Shown: piece by piece, positions 18,551 to 25,774 of the stretch
Layout of the letters: the number at the start of each line of letters is the position of its first letter
Position numbering within the stretch: the stretch's first letter is position 1
Made by a program: the position numbers and the translations under genes
NCBI GenBank assembly: GCA_049802235.1
Contig: JBARMB010000107.1
Span: 146,325-210,324, forward strand
Length of the DNA stretch: 64,000 bases
DNA from: VBDM01 sp049802235
GTDB taxonomy: Bacteria; Pseudomonadota; Gammaproteobacteria; Burkholderiales; SG8-39
Direction of reading: 5' to 3'
Notes under the pieces: generated by a model
Seen by the model: only the letters and a program-made list of their open reading frames with translations
Databases searched by the model: none
What the model was told of the DNA's origin: nothing

Positions 18551-18560
18551 CGCGCCTCCA

Positions 18561-18920
18561 TCAGTCCCCGAACACCAGCATCCGGTCGGCCTGGATGCCG
18601 GACTCGATCAACTGGCCCAGCCCTGAAATGCGGAATCCCGGCGCGAGAATCTCGTCCTTGATTCCGCGTCGCAGCGCCGCCGCGACGCACACCACCAGGT
18701 CGAGCCCGTGTTCCTGCGCCAGCTTTGACCAGCGGACGACGATGTTGCGGTCGTCATTCGGCGGCTCGGTGAGCCGCGTCGCGTTGTCGACCCCGTCGTG
18801 ATAGAAGAACACGCGATGGATCTTGTGCCCCCTGGCCAGCGCCGCCTTGCAGAAGTGATAGGCGCTGTCCGAGGCCTGGTGGGTGTAAGGCCCTTCATTG
18901 ACCAGGATACCGAAAATCAT
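18561..18920 (-). CDS. dsrE: DsrE, catalytic subunit of the DsrEFH sulfurtransferase
   Basis: 119 aa from the ATG opening MIFGILVNEGPYTHQASDSA. Cys78 in LVVCVAAALRRG is the conserved persulfide-carrying residue. An in-frame open stretch continues far upstream through dsrB but lacks any relation to DsrE. The gene starts 14 bases after the dsrB stop. Confidence 0.95.
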   Translation of the reverse strand: MIFGILVNEGPYTHQASDSAYHFCKAALARGHKIHRVFFYHDGVDNATRLTEPPNDDRNIVVRWSKLAQEHGLDLVVCVAAALRRGIKDEILAPGFRISGLGQLIESGIQADRMLVFGD

Positions 18921-18934
18921 GCCGGATGATATTT

Positions 18935-20014
18935 CTAGAATCGGATATGCGTCGAGGCATTGAGACTGGCCCGCGCCCCGCGCCAGTCGTCGATGAGGTA
19001 CTTGGTAAAGGTCAGCCCGGTCTTCTCGAAAAAGCGCGGCCAGCCGATCCGGTCGATCCAGTCGGACAGGCGCTCCCAGGGGCGCGCGTCCTCCTTGTAG
19101 ACGTGCAGGATCTTCTTCACCACCTCGCCGACTTCGGGCCACCGGGGCGGATTGTTGGGCAGACCCGAAACGACCATTTTCATGAAGGTCGGCTTGGCGC
19201 GGGCGTTCGAATTCTTGCCGCCGACCCAGATCGCCAGCTTGGTATGCTCGGGATCGTTGATCTGCATCGGCGGGCAGGGCGGATAACAGGCGCCGCAGCA
19301 CATGCATTTCTTCTCGTCGATTTCCAGCGACGGCTTGCCGTTCACCAGCGCCGGGCGGATCGCGGCGACCGGGCACCTGGCGACCACGGCCGGCCGCTCG
19401 CAGACGTTGGCGACCAGATCGTGGTTGATCTTGGGCGGCTTGGTGTGCTGCACGATGATGGCGATGTCGGCCTGGCCGCCGCAGTTGATCTCGCAGCACG
19501 AGGTGGACATGTGCACCCGGTTGGGCATCTCCTCGTGCCTGAACTCGTGATAGAGCTCGTCCATCAGCGCCTTCACCACGCCCGAGGCATCGGTGCCGGG
19601 AATGTCGCAGTGCAGCCAGCCCTGCGTGTGCGCAATCATCGAAACCGAGTTGCCGGTGCCGCCGACGGGGAACCCGTTTTTCTCCAGGGCCTCGACCAGG
19701 GGAGCGACCTTTTTCTGCTCCGCGACCATGAACTCGATGTTGGAACGAATGGTGAAGCGCACGTGTCCGTCGGCATACTGGTCGCCGATATCGCACAGCT
19801 TCCTGATGGTATAGACGTCCATCTGCCGCTGCGTGCCGGCGCGCACCGTCCATACTTCCTCGCCTGAATGCGATACATGATGCAGCACCCCCGGGCGCGG
19901 GCGGTCGTGGTACTTCCAGTTGCCGTAGTTCTTCAACAGGGTCGGATGCATGTACTGCTTGTTGTCCGGGACCCCGGTTTCCTTGGCTCTACGCATCGGC
20001 TGGGCTTGCGCCAT
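18935..20014 (-). CDS. dsrB: DsrB, beta subunit of reverse dissimilatory sulfite reductase
   Basis: 359 aa. Sirohaem/[4Fe-4S] region STSCCEINCGGQADIAI with further cysteine in VVARCPVAAIRP, and a ferredoxin domain with CMCCGACYPPCPPM. With DsrA it forms the alpha2beta2 enzyme that oxidises DsrC-bound sulfane sulfur to sulfite. DsrL and DsrEFH in the operon point to the oxidative type. ATG 20014 opens directly on MAQAQPMRRAKETGVPDNKQ; it lies 28 bases after dsrA. Confidence 0.97.
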   Translation of the reverse strand: MAQAQPMRRAKETGVPDNKQYMHPTLLKNYGNWKYHDRPRPGVLHHVSHSGEEVWTVRAGTQRQMDVYTIRKLCDIGDQYADGHVRFTIRSNIEFMVAEQKKVAPLVEALEKNGFPVGGTGNSVSMIAHTQGWLHCDIPGTDASGVVKALMDELYHEFRHEEMPNRVHMSTSCCEINCGGQADIAIIVQHTKPPKINHDLVANVCERPAVVARCPVAAIRPALVNGKPSLEIDEKKCMCCGACYPPCPPMQINDPEHTKLAIWVGGKNSNARAKPTFMKMVVSGLPNNPPRWPEVGEVVKKILHVYKEDARPWERLSDWIDRIGWPRFFEKTGLTFTKYLIDDWRGARASLNASTHIRF

Positions 20015-20042
20015 GACTTGTCTCCAGGCTTCGTGACGCCGC

Positions 20043-21338
20043 TCAGGCGGCGACTTTCTTGGCGTTGATTTTCGCCACTTCCTCATCCCAGCCGTCGGTA
20101 CGAACGTAGGGATTGGTGCGCGGGGCGGCCACCATGTTCGCATCCACTTCGAGGTCGATGCTCTCGAGGAAGTTCACCAGGCCGATGCGCTCGATCATTT
20201 CCCCGGTGCGCTCGTGCTCAAGGGCATTTTCCGCGAAGAAATCGACGATCTTCTTGCCCAGTTCGACGAGCTTCGCGTAGTCCTCTTCCTTTTTGAGCGG
20301 CAAGAACGGCACCACCACGGTCCCCATCAGATCGCCGATCTTGAGCGTGCGCTTGCCGCCGACAAGAATCGTCGCCCCCTTGTCCTTGCCGGGGGCGAGC
20401 GCTCCGGTCATGACGTTGATGCAGTGCATGCAGCGCACGCAGTCGCGGTTCTCGATCTCCAGGGCGTGGGTATCGCTCACCGCGACCGAGGAAATGCTCT
20501 CGCTCTTCCCGAGCGTCTTGATCTCTTTCAACTGGATCGCCTTGGTCGGGCAGCGCGCGATGACGTCATTCACCAGCTCGTTCATGCCGTGCCTGGCAAA
20601 CCATTTCCTGGCCAACGGCTCGTCGGTGCGCATGTTGTCGCGCCAGGTGCCGATGATCGCCATGTCGGAGCGCTGGATCGAATTCATGCAGTCGTTCGGA
20701 CAGCCCGAGAACTTGAACTTGAACTTGTAGGGCAGTGCCGGACGGTGAATATCGTCGAGGAATTCGTTGATCACCATGCGGTGCGCCTTGCCTTCGTCGT
20801 AGCAGGACTGCTCGCAGCGCGCCGCACCGACGCATGACATCGAGGTGCGCACGGCGGGCCCGGCGCCGCCAAGGTCGAAACCGGCTTCGTTGATCTCGTC
20901 GAACGCCTTCTGCACGTTCTCGGAAGTGGCGCCCTGGAACATGATGTCCCCTGACTGGCCGTGAAAGGCGATCAGGCCGGAGCCGTGCTTTTCCCAGATG
21001 TCGCAGAGCTTGCGCAGAATCTTTGTGTCGTAGTGCATACCGGCCGGGGGCATGACGCGCAAGGTGTGGAACTCGGCCGCGTCCTTGAACAGCGGCTGGC
21101 CGTCTTCGCCCTTGGCCTCGGTGAAGCGCGGGATGATGCCGCCGCCATAGCCGTAGACACCGACGGTGCCGCCTTTCCAGTAACCCTTCTTGGTCTCGTA
21201 GGAATGTTCCAGATGGCCGAGCAGGTCGACCATGTAATCCTTATCCTTGGCCAGACGCTTTAGGCCGGTCACGAAACTCGGCCACGGCCCTGTTTCGAGT
21301 GTGTCGAGCATGGGTGTGTCATGCGGCTTCTTCGCCAT
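20043..21338 (-). CDS. dsrA: DsrA, alpha subunit of reverse dissimilatory sulfite reductase
   Basis: 431 aa. Catalytic sirohaem-[4Fe-4S] ligands are seen in SCVGAARCEQSCYDEG (C-x5-C) and GCPNDCMNS (C-x3-C); an inserted ferredoxin domain has CVRCMHCINV. The start is clear: ATG 21338 follows GGAGG by eight bases. It is the first gene of a minus-strand operon running to cobA and is divergent from the Cas6-like operon. Confidence 0.97.
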   Translation of the reverse strand: MAKKPHDTPMLDTLETGPWPSFVTGLKRLAKDKDYMVDLLGHLEHSYETKKGYWKGGTVGVYGYGGGIIPRFTEAKGEDGQPLFKDAAEFHTLRVMPPAGMHYDTKILRKLCDIWEKHGSGLIAFHGQSGDIMFQGATSENVQKAFDEINEAGFDLGGAGPAVRTSMSCVGAARCEQSCYDEGKAHRMVINEFLDDIHRPALPYKFKFKFSGCPNDCMNSIQRSDMAIIGTWRDNMRTDEPLARKWFARHGMNELVNDVIARCPTKAIQLKEIKTLGKSESISSVAVSDTHALEIENRDCVRCMHCINVMTGALAPGKDKGATILVGGKRTLKIGDLMGTVVVPFLPLKKEEDYAKLVELGKKIVDFFAENALEHERTGEMIERIGLVNFLESIDLEVDANMVAAPRTNPYVRTDGWDEEVAKINAKKVAA

Positions 21339-21446
21339 CGCTTTTCCTCCTGTCCTGCGTAAATACATTTCCCCCAGGTTCGCCATGCTAAACGCCGCGG
21401 CAAGGGGTCGACCATTACTCGGGCAGGGAAGCGTGCCCCCCCTGAT

Positions 21447-21468
21447 CGGGTAATGTCCTACCTACCCG
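21447..21468. promoter_or_regulatory. candidate operator in the dsrA divergent upstream region
   Basis: An inverted repeat CGGGTA (21447-21452) / TACCCG (21463-21468) with a 10-base centre lies about 110 bases before dsrA and about 100 before the divergent operon. Spacing of half-sites suits a dimeric regulator. No clear -35/-10 pair was found for either direction. Confidence 0.35.
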
Positions 21469-21549
21469 AAAGGAGTATCAACCCTCATCCAAGGCGGTGA
21501 TTTTCCGCCCGCCCCACGGGTGCCATAGTGCCCCGATTCAGGGGTGCGC

Positions 21550-21786
21550 GTGTCCAGAATCGAGAGCCTCGACAAGTTCACCTGTCCGTTCGGAGGCCAG
21601 GAGATCGAGCTGCAGCAGGTGGAGTACGAATCCGGCGGCATCCCGCTCCTGCGGGTGCGTATCCGCGAGCGCGGGGCGCGTTTCACGATTTTCGAGATCG
21701 ATGCAGCGAATGCGGCACGCTGGGGAAAAGCCATGGTTTCGTGGGCGGAGAACCAGCCGGACGATCACAAGGCGCTGAAAGGATGA
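21550..21786 (+). CDS. small uncharacterised protein, first gene of the divergent operon
   Basis: 78 aa from GTG 21550 (GTG 21544 is equally possible). MSRIESLDKFTCPFGGQEIE is followed by a compact alternating strand/helix pattern, IRERGARFTIFEIDAANAARWGKAM. There is one cysteine, in TCPFGG. No signal peptide or membrane segment. I do not recognise the family with confidence. The stop is four bases from the start of the Cas6-like gene, so the two are probably cotranslated. The small size and position suggest a partner protein. Confidence 0.7.
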   Translation: MSRIESLDKFTCPFGGQEIELQQVEYESGGIPLLRVRIRERGARFTIFEIDAANAARWGKAMVSWAENQPDDHKALKG

Positions 21787-21790
21787 GGCC

Positions 21791-22387
21791 GTGGCGGGGA
21801 TCGTGGACGTGGTTTTCTCGCTACGGGGCGAGACGATTCCGGCAGACCATGCCTGGGACCTGTACCAGGCGCTCGTCCCCCGGCTTGAATGGCTGGAGTC
21901 GGACGACGGCGTCGGGGTGCATCCCATCCGCGGCGCTCATATCGGAAGCGGATTGCTGCATCTTGGCAAACGGGGACGGTTGACGCTGCGCTTGCCGCAG
22001 GCGCAGGCGGCGAAGTCGCTGGCACTCTGTGGCGCAAGGCTCGCACTCGGCGCCGGCGTGGAGGTCGGCCCCGGGCAGATAAGAAAGCTGCTGCCGCACG
22101 GCACGATTTACTCGTACTTCGTGACCACCGGGAGCGATGACGAACTTTTGTTCGGAGACCAAGTGATGGACGAGTTGCAGGCCGCCGGAATCGCGTGCAA
22201 AGTGGTTTGTGGCCGGGCACGGCAGGCCGTCACCGGAAGCGGCGAGATCCGCGGCTTCAGCCTGATGCTGCACGACCTGCCGCCGGGGGAGTCGTTGCGC
22301 ATCCAGGAGTCGGGTATCGGCCGCGCGCGCCAACTCGGTTGCGGCATTTTTGTGCCGCACAGATCGGCGGCGGCGGTGGGGACATGA
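21791..22387 (+). CDS. Cas6/Cmx6-like RAMP protein (type I-MYXAN Cas6 family)
   Basis: 198 aa from GTG 21791, preceded by AAAGGATGAGG. The order of motifs is that of Cas6/Cmx6: VDVVFSLRGETIPADHAWDL at the N-terminus, VGVHPIRG, LTLRLPQAQAAKSLALCG, a central VTTGSDDELLFGDQVMDEL, and near the C-terminus ESLRIQESGIGRARQLGCG with IFVPHR, matching the glycine-rich RAMP loop. In CRISPR systems this family cleaves precursor crRNA. No repeat array, other cas gene or adaptation gene is present in the window. It lies in a run of sulfur-transfer genes and is probably repurposed; whether it still cleaves RNA is unknown. Confidence 0.82.
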   Translation: MAGIVDVVFSLRGETIPADHAWDLYQALVPRLEWLESDDGVGVHPIRGAHIGSGLLHLGKRGRLTLRLPQAQAAKSLALCGARLALGAGVEVGPGQIRKLLPHGTIYSYFVTTGSDDELLFGDQVMDELQAAGIACKVVCGRARQAVTGSGEIRGFSLMLHDLPPGESLRIQESGIGRARQLGCGIFVPHRSAAAVGT

Positions 22388-22472
22388 GCGCAAGGCGCAC
22401 CGGCGGTGCCGGCGCGCGCGGAGCGCTTCTTCACTGCCGGCAGGGAACGGCCGCAAGGCGAACAGAGAAACG

Positions 22473-22976
22473 ATGCGCATGGGTGCTCAGAATACCGTCG
22501 AAAAGCCACTGGTGACACTGGACCTGAGCGGCCTCACCTGCCCGGCTCCGCTGCTCGGCGCCAAACGCGTGGTGGATGACCTGCGCCCGGGTCAGGTCAT
22601 GCTGCTTATTTCGGATTGCCCAGGAACCCCGGACGACCTTTTTGCGTGGGCCCGTTACACGGGTAACGAAGTCATTGCGACCGAGAAGCTCGAGGGCGCC
22701 AAGGTGGCCTACACGATCAAGCGCGGCTCCGCGGCAGGCAGGCCGACGGCGAACGTGGTGCTCGATATTTGCGGCGTGAGTTGTCCCGGCCCGATTCTCG
22801 AAGCGAAGAAACTCCTCGATGGCATGAAGGCCGGGGAAGTGCTGTTGCTGATCAGCAATTGCCCGGGGTCGCCGGACGACGTGAGCGCCTGGGTGAAAGC
22901 CACCTCGCTCGAATTGCTGGCAAAGCTGGAGACGGGCCGGGGCAACCACGAATTCTTCATACGCAAGACCCGGTAG
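22473..22976 (+). CDS. tandem double-domain TusA-like sulfur carrier
   Basis: 167 aa made of two TusA/SirA domains. Domain 1 (about 13-80) has LDLSGLTCPAPLLGAK with active Cys23; domain 2 (about 95-165) has LDICGVSCPGPILEAK with Cys104. Each also has a second cysteine in a matching place, SDCPGTPDD (Cys49) and SNCPGSPDD (Cys130), where ordinary TusA has an aspartate-proline turn. The paired sites suggest intramolecular persulfide relay or two-site docking. ATG 22473 is chosen as the first after the Cas6-like gene; ATG 22479 is possible. Confidence 0.88.
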   Translation: MRMGAQNTVEKPLVTLDLSGLTCPAPLLGAKRVVDDLRPGQVMLLISDCPGTPDDLFAWARYTGNEVIATEKLEGAKVAYTIKRGSAAGRPTANVVLDICGVSCPGPILEAKKLLDGMKAGEVLLLISNCPGSPDDVSAWVKATSLELLAKLETGRGNHEFFIRKTR

Positions 22977-23070
22977 CGGGTAATAATCGACCGGAAAACA
23001 TATGTCGCATGGAAGCCAGGACGCTATCCCACCCTTTCTGTTTAACGGACCGGAGTTATAACTGACCATC

Positions 23071-23298
23071 ATGCAATACGACAAAGATCTCGATGCTCGC
23101 GGCCTCAACTGCCCGCTACCTATCTTGCGCGCCAAGAAAGCGCTGGGTGACATGACCAGCGGCCAGGTGCTGCGGATCCTCTCGACCGACCCCGGATCGG
23201 AGAAGGACTTCCAGGCATTCGCCAAGCAAACCGGAAATGACCTCCTTTCGCACTCCGAAGCCGACAAGGTCTACACTTTTTTGCTGCGCAAGAAATAG
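23071..23298 (+). CDS. tusA: TusA-type sulfur carrier protein
   Basis: 75 aa, the normal length. LDARGLNCPLPILRAKKAL carries the active Cys14 in the CPxP motif; STDPGSEKDFQAFAKQTGN is the usual second half. In rDsr organisms TusA hands sulfur from rhodanese-like donors to DsrEFH. It lies 94 bases after the double TusA in the same direction. Confidence 0.95.
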   Translation: MQYDKDLDARGLNCPLPILRAKKALGDMTSGQVLRILSTDPGSEKDFQAFAKQTGNDLLSHSEADKVYTFLLRKK

Positions 23299-23329
23299 CT
23301 TGCCCGGCAGCGCGATTGCCGGAAACAAA

Positions 23330-23710
23330 ATGTCGGGGGATGCAAGCCCCGGTTCCCCGGACGCCACGGATATCAGCCAGATGGGATATATAGTCGACGG
23401 CGCCGAGATCGAAACCGACGACGAGGGCTACCTGCTCTCGCCGGACTACCGCGAGGAAGTGGTCAAAGCCATCGCGCAGGCCGAGGGCATTGCGCTGACG
23501 GATGCGCACTGGCGGATTGTGAGCTACCTGCGCGATCAGTACCGCGAGCATGGCAGCACGCCGAATTTTCGCACCATGACCAAGGACGCGGCAGAAATCC
23601 TGCCCGATGCCGACAGCAAGGTGCTGTATGACCTGTTCCCCGGGGGGCCGGCAAAACAGGGCGTACGCGTTGCCGGGCTGCCCAAGCCCTTCGGCAAGGG
23701 CGGATACTGA
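23330..23710 (+). CDS. DsrC/TusE-family protein lacking both C-terminal cysteines (copy 1)
   Basis: 126 aa from ATG 23330 (ATG 23381, which opens MGYIVDGAEIETDDEGYL, is an alternative). The fold is DsrC-like (DDEGYLLSPDYREEVVKAIA, ALTDAHWRIVSYLRDQY, YDLFPGGPAKQG), but the tail reads KQGVRVAGLPKPFGKGGY with glycine or other residues where CysB and CysA should be. It therefore cannot form the DsrC trisulfide. DsrC relatives with no functional cysteine have been called regulatory (RspA-type) proteins. It is 31 bases after tusA and ten before the second paralogue. Confidence 0.87.
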   Translation: MSGDASPGSPDATDISQMGYIVDGAEIETDDEGYLLSPDYREEVVKAIAQAEGIALTDAHWRIVSYLRDQYREHGSTPNFRTMTKDAAEILPDADSKVLYDLFPGGPAKQGVRVAGLPKPFGKGGY

Positions 23711-23720
23711 CCCAATCGCC

Positions 23721-24089
23721 ATGGGCGGCCGCCTCTACAGCACTGCACCTGCGCGCTCGATCAAGGTCGGCGACAAAGAGGTGCTGATGGATGCAGAGGG
23801 ATATCTCTGCAACCTCGAGCACTGGTCGGAGGACTTTGCCGTGGCGCTGGCGCAGGACGAGGGGCTGTCCCTCACCGACGAGCACTGGCAGGTCATCCAT
23901 TTTCTGCGCGACTACTACCGCGAGCACGGCGTGCAACCGCAGGTGCGGGTGATGATCCGGCACTTCACCGAAAAATGGGGAGCGGAAAAGGGCAGCAACC
24001 ATCATTTGCACGAAATGTTCCCGCGCGGCGGGCCGCAGAAGCAAGGCAACCGTCTCGCGGGGCTGTTACGCACCAAGGGCGAGCATTAG
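23721..24089 (+). CDS. DsrC/TusE-family protein lacking both C-terminal cysteines (copy 2)
   Basis: 122 aa. MDAEGYLCNLEHWSEDFAVA and LTDEHWQVIHFLRDYYREHG are DsrC-type; the tail PQKQGNRLAGLLRTKGEH lacks both functional cysteines. The lone cysteine at GYLCN is not at either conserved position. Together with copy 1 and the complete dsrC at 17447 this locus has three DsrC relatives. The TAG stop is the first triplet of an interspersed repeat. Confidence 0.86.
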   Translation: MGGRLYSTAPARSIKVGDKEVLMDAEGYLCNLEHWSEDFAVALAQDEGLSLTDEHWQVIHFLRDYYREHGVQPQVRVMIRHFTEKWGAEKGSNHHLHEMFPRGGPQKQGNRLAGLLRTKGEH

Positions 24090-24175
24090 GGCCGGCTGCA
24101 AAATGAGGGGAAACACCCCCCTCGTGCGCCCCTATATTGGAGGCCGTTTCGGTCATTCTGAAACGGCCTCTCAGG
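24087..24175 (+). repeat. TAG-abutting double-hairpin repeat, copy A
   Basis: After TAG and nine bases comes CAAAATGAGGGGAAACA, then a first hairpin (GAGGGG/CCCCTC type), then a perfect 10-bp hairpin AGGCCGTTTC (24141-24150) / GAAACGGCCT (24160-24169). Copies B (34971-35054, minus) and C (49182-49268) share the same layout and the same nine-base distance to a TAG stop. Confidence 0.9.
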
Positions 24176-24268
24176 AAAACTCCGAACAAGGGGACGACGC
24201 CCCCCGATGAGCTCCGGAGGATTGTCGCCTGCCGGCGACAATCCGGAGCGACCCGAAGGATCCGTTTC

Positions 24269-24877
24269 TTGGCCATCCGCATCCGCAGTCGTTTCCACAA
24301 GGGGCGCGAGCGCTCGATGCCCGAGCTCGCCAGCGTCATCGCGATCCTCGGCTGGAAGCTGTCGCAGGATGCGATCCGGCGAATGCGCACAGCGCAATTC
24401 GACATCGACATAGGCAGCCAGTATTTCGATTTCGTCTGCGAGTATCTTGCGTTCACCCTGCATGCAGCGGACCGCATTGCCCATCGCCGCCTCGATGCCG
24501 ACAGCCGCATCGCGTTCGCCACCGCCCTCGCCCTCAGGCTCGCGGACATCGTCGAGGACAATCGCGAGATGCTGCTCGGCGAAAACGAGCCCGGACAATG
24601 CCGCAGCCATTTCATCGATCTTGCCAACCAGCGCGGGGCGGACTACGCAGAGTTCGGTTACGATGAACGCGACGGGCCCGATTTCGGTTTTCGCCGCTAC
24701 TTCGGCAGCCGGCTGCTGGAGATCTTTCTCGAAAAGGATCAGACGTGGGTGGTCGATCAGGTGATGGAAATCGAGGTGCCGGAGGCGGTGCAGGCGTTCG
24801 AGCGCACGCTGGCGGGGTTGTTTGCGCCGCCAAGTGAGCCGCCACGGCGTGAGCGCGGGGGACTGGTCGGCGAATGA
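24269..24877 (+). CDS. uncharacterised helical protein of the divergent operon
   Basis: 202 aa from TTG 24269, which follows AAGGA by eight bases; ATG 24317 (MPELASVIAILGWKLSQDAI) is the main alternative, and the frame opens further upstream only by reading through the repeat. The protein is mostly helical and acidic, with DIGSQYFDFVCEYLAFTLHA and FRRYFGSRLLEIFLEKDQTW. No signal or membrane segment and no family recognised. It overlaps the following dioxygenase start by four bases, so the two are translationally coupled. Confidence 0.68.
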   Translation: MAIRIRSRFHKGRERSMPELASVIAILGWKLSQDAIRRMRTAQFDIDIGSQYFDFVCEYLAFTLHAADRIAHRRLDADSRIAFATALALRLADIVEDNREMLLGENEPGQCRSHFIDLANQRGADYAEFGYDERDGPDFGFRRYFGSRLLEIFLEKDQTWVVDQVMEIEVPEAVQAFERTLAGLFAPPSEPPRRERGGLVGE

Positions 24878-25773
24878 GCGGTGCGTTCGACATCGGTGAC
24901 GCGAATGCTTACGCCGCCTGGCGCGAGCGGAAACTTGCGTACTATCCGAAATCGGTCTCCGAGCTTGTCGTCGAGGTAGGCGACCCGCGCTCGCTGAGCA
25001 CTGCGGAAAGACAGGCCATCCTGGATCGCTGTCGCCGCGCCAATATGGCAATTTACGCGAGCGGCTGCGGCAGCGACCCGGACAAAGAAATCCCGCGCCG
25101 GTTGGGCCGGCAGCTTGGGCTCGAGCATCTCGATCCCAACTACCTGGCCGACGACGACGGCATCTCGCCGCTCACCGTCGCCGGCACGGGCGGGCGCGGC
25201 GAATACATTCCATACACCAGCCGCGGCATCAACTGGCACACCGACGGCTACTACAATCGGCCCGAGCGCCGGGTTCGCGCCTTCGTCCTGCACTGCGTGC
25301 AGAGTGCGCTGGAAGGCGGGGAGAATCTGCTGCTCGACCACGAGATCGCCTATCTGCTGCTGCGCGACGGCAACCCGGAGCACGTGCGCGCACTGCAGGA
25401 AGCCGACGCCCTGACGATCCCCCCGAGAGTGGAATCCGGACGCATCGAGCGCCCGGCGCAGTCCGGTGCGGTCTTTTCGGTCGATTCGGACGGTTGCCTG
25501 CACATGCGCTACACCGCCCGAACCGTCAGCATTTCGTGGAAGGACAGCGCCGCCATGCGTGACGCGGTGGCGGCGCTCGAGCGCCTGCTCGCCGGGAGCT
25601 CATCCTACGTGTTCCGCGCCCGGCTCGAGCCCGGCATGGGACTGGTCTGCAACAATATCCTTCACAATCGCTCGGCTTTCAGCGATTCGCCTGACCGACG
25701 GCGCCTGATCTACCGCGCGCGCTATTATGAACGCGTCACCGGTACGGAAGACGCCGGTGCGGATCCCGGCTGA
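24874..25773 (+). CDS. TauD/TfdA-like Fe(II)/2-oxoglutarate dioxygenase
   Basis: 299 aa. The iron-binding HxD is at His122-Asp124 in INWHTDGYYN and the distal histidine at His264 in NNILHNRSAF, followed by an arginine-rich RRRLIYRARYYERV that would bind 2-oxoglutarate. Family members hydroxylate substrates such as taurine, sulfonates or amino-acid derivatives. The substrate is not predictable, but the coupling to genes on both sides shows it belongs to this operon rather than to a sulfonate-uptake cluster; no transporter is nearby. Confidence 0.85.
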   Translation: MSGAFDIGDANAYAAWRERKLAYYPKSVSELVVEVGDPRSLSTAERQAILDRCRRANMAIYASGCGSDPDKEIPRRLGRQLGLEHLDPNYLADDDGISPLTVAGTGGRGEYIPYTSRGINWHTDGYYNRPERRVRAFVLHCVQSALEGGENLLLDHEIAYLLLRDGNPEHVRALQEADALTIPPRVESGRIERPAQSGAVFSVDSDGCLHMRYTARTVSISWKDSAAMRDAVAALERLLAGSSSYVFRARLEPGMGLVCNNILHNRSAFSDSPDRRRLIYRARYYERVTGTEDAGADPG

Positions 25774-25774
25774 C

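Noticed and set aside
18561..19853. 430-codon frame running from dsrB into dsrE
   Set aside because: The upstream part is another frame of dsrB with arginine-rich composition; DsrE starts at 18920.
22385..22515. 43-codon frame overlapping the Cas6-like stop by ATGA
   Set aside because: Composition is arginine-rich and it overlaps the start of the double TusA in another frame; no support as a gene.
24874..25773. Assignment of the dioxygenase as TauD proper (taurine use)
   Set aside because: No taurine or sulfonate ABC transporter is nearby and the sequence context is sulfur oxidation; only the superfamily can be supported.
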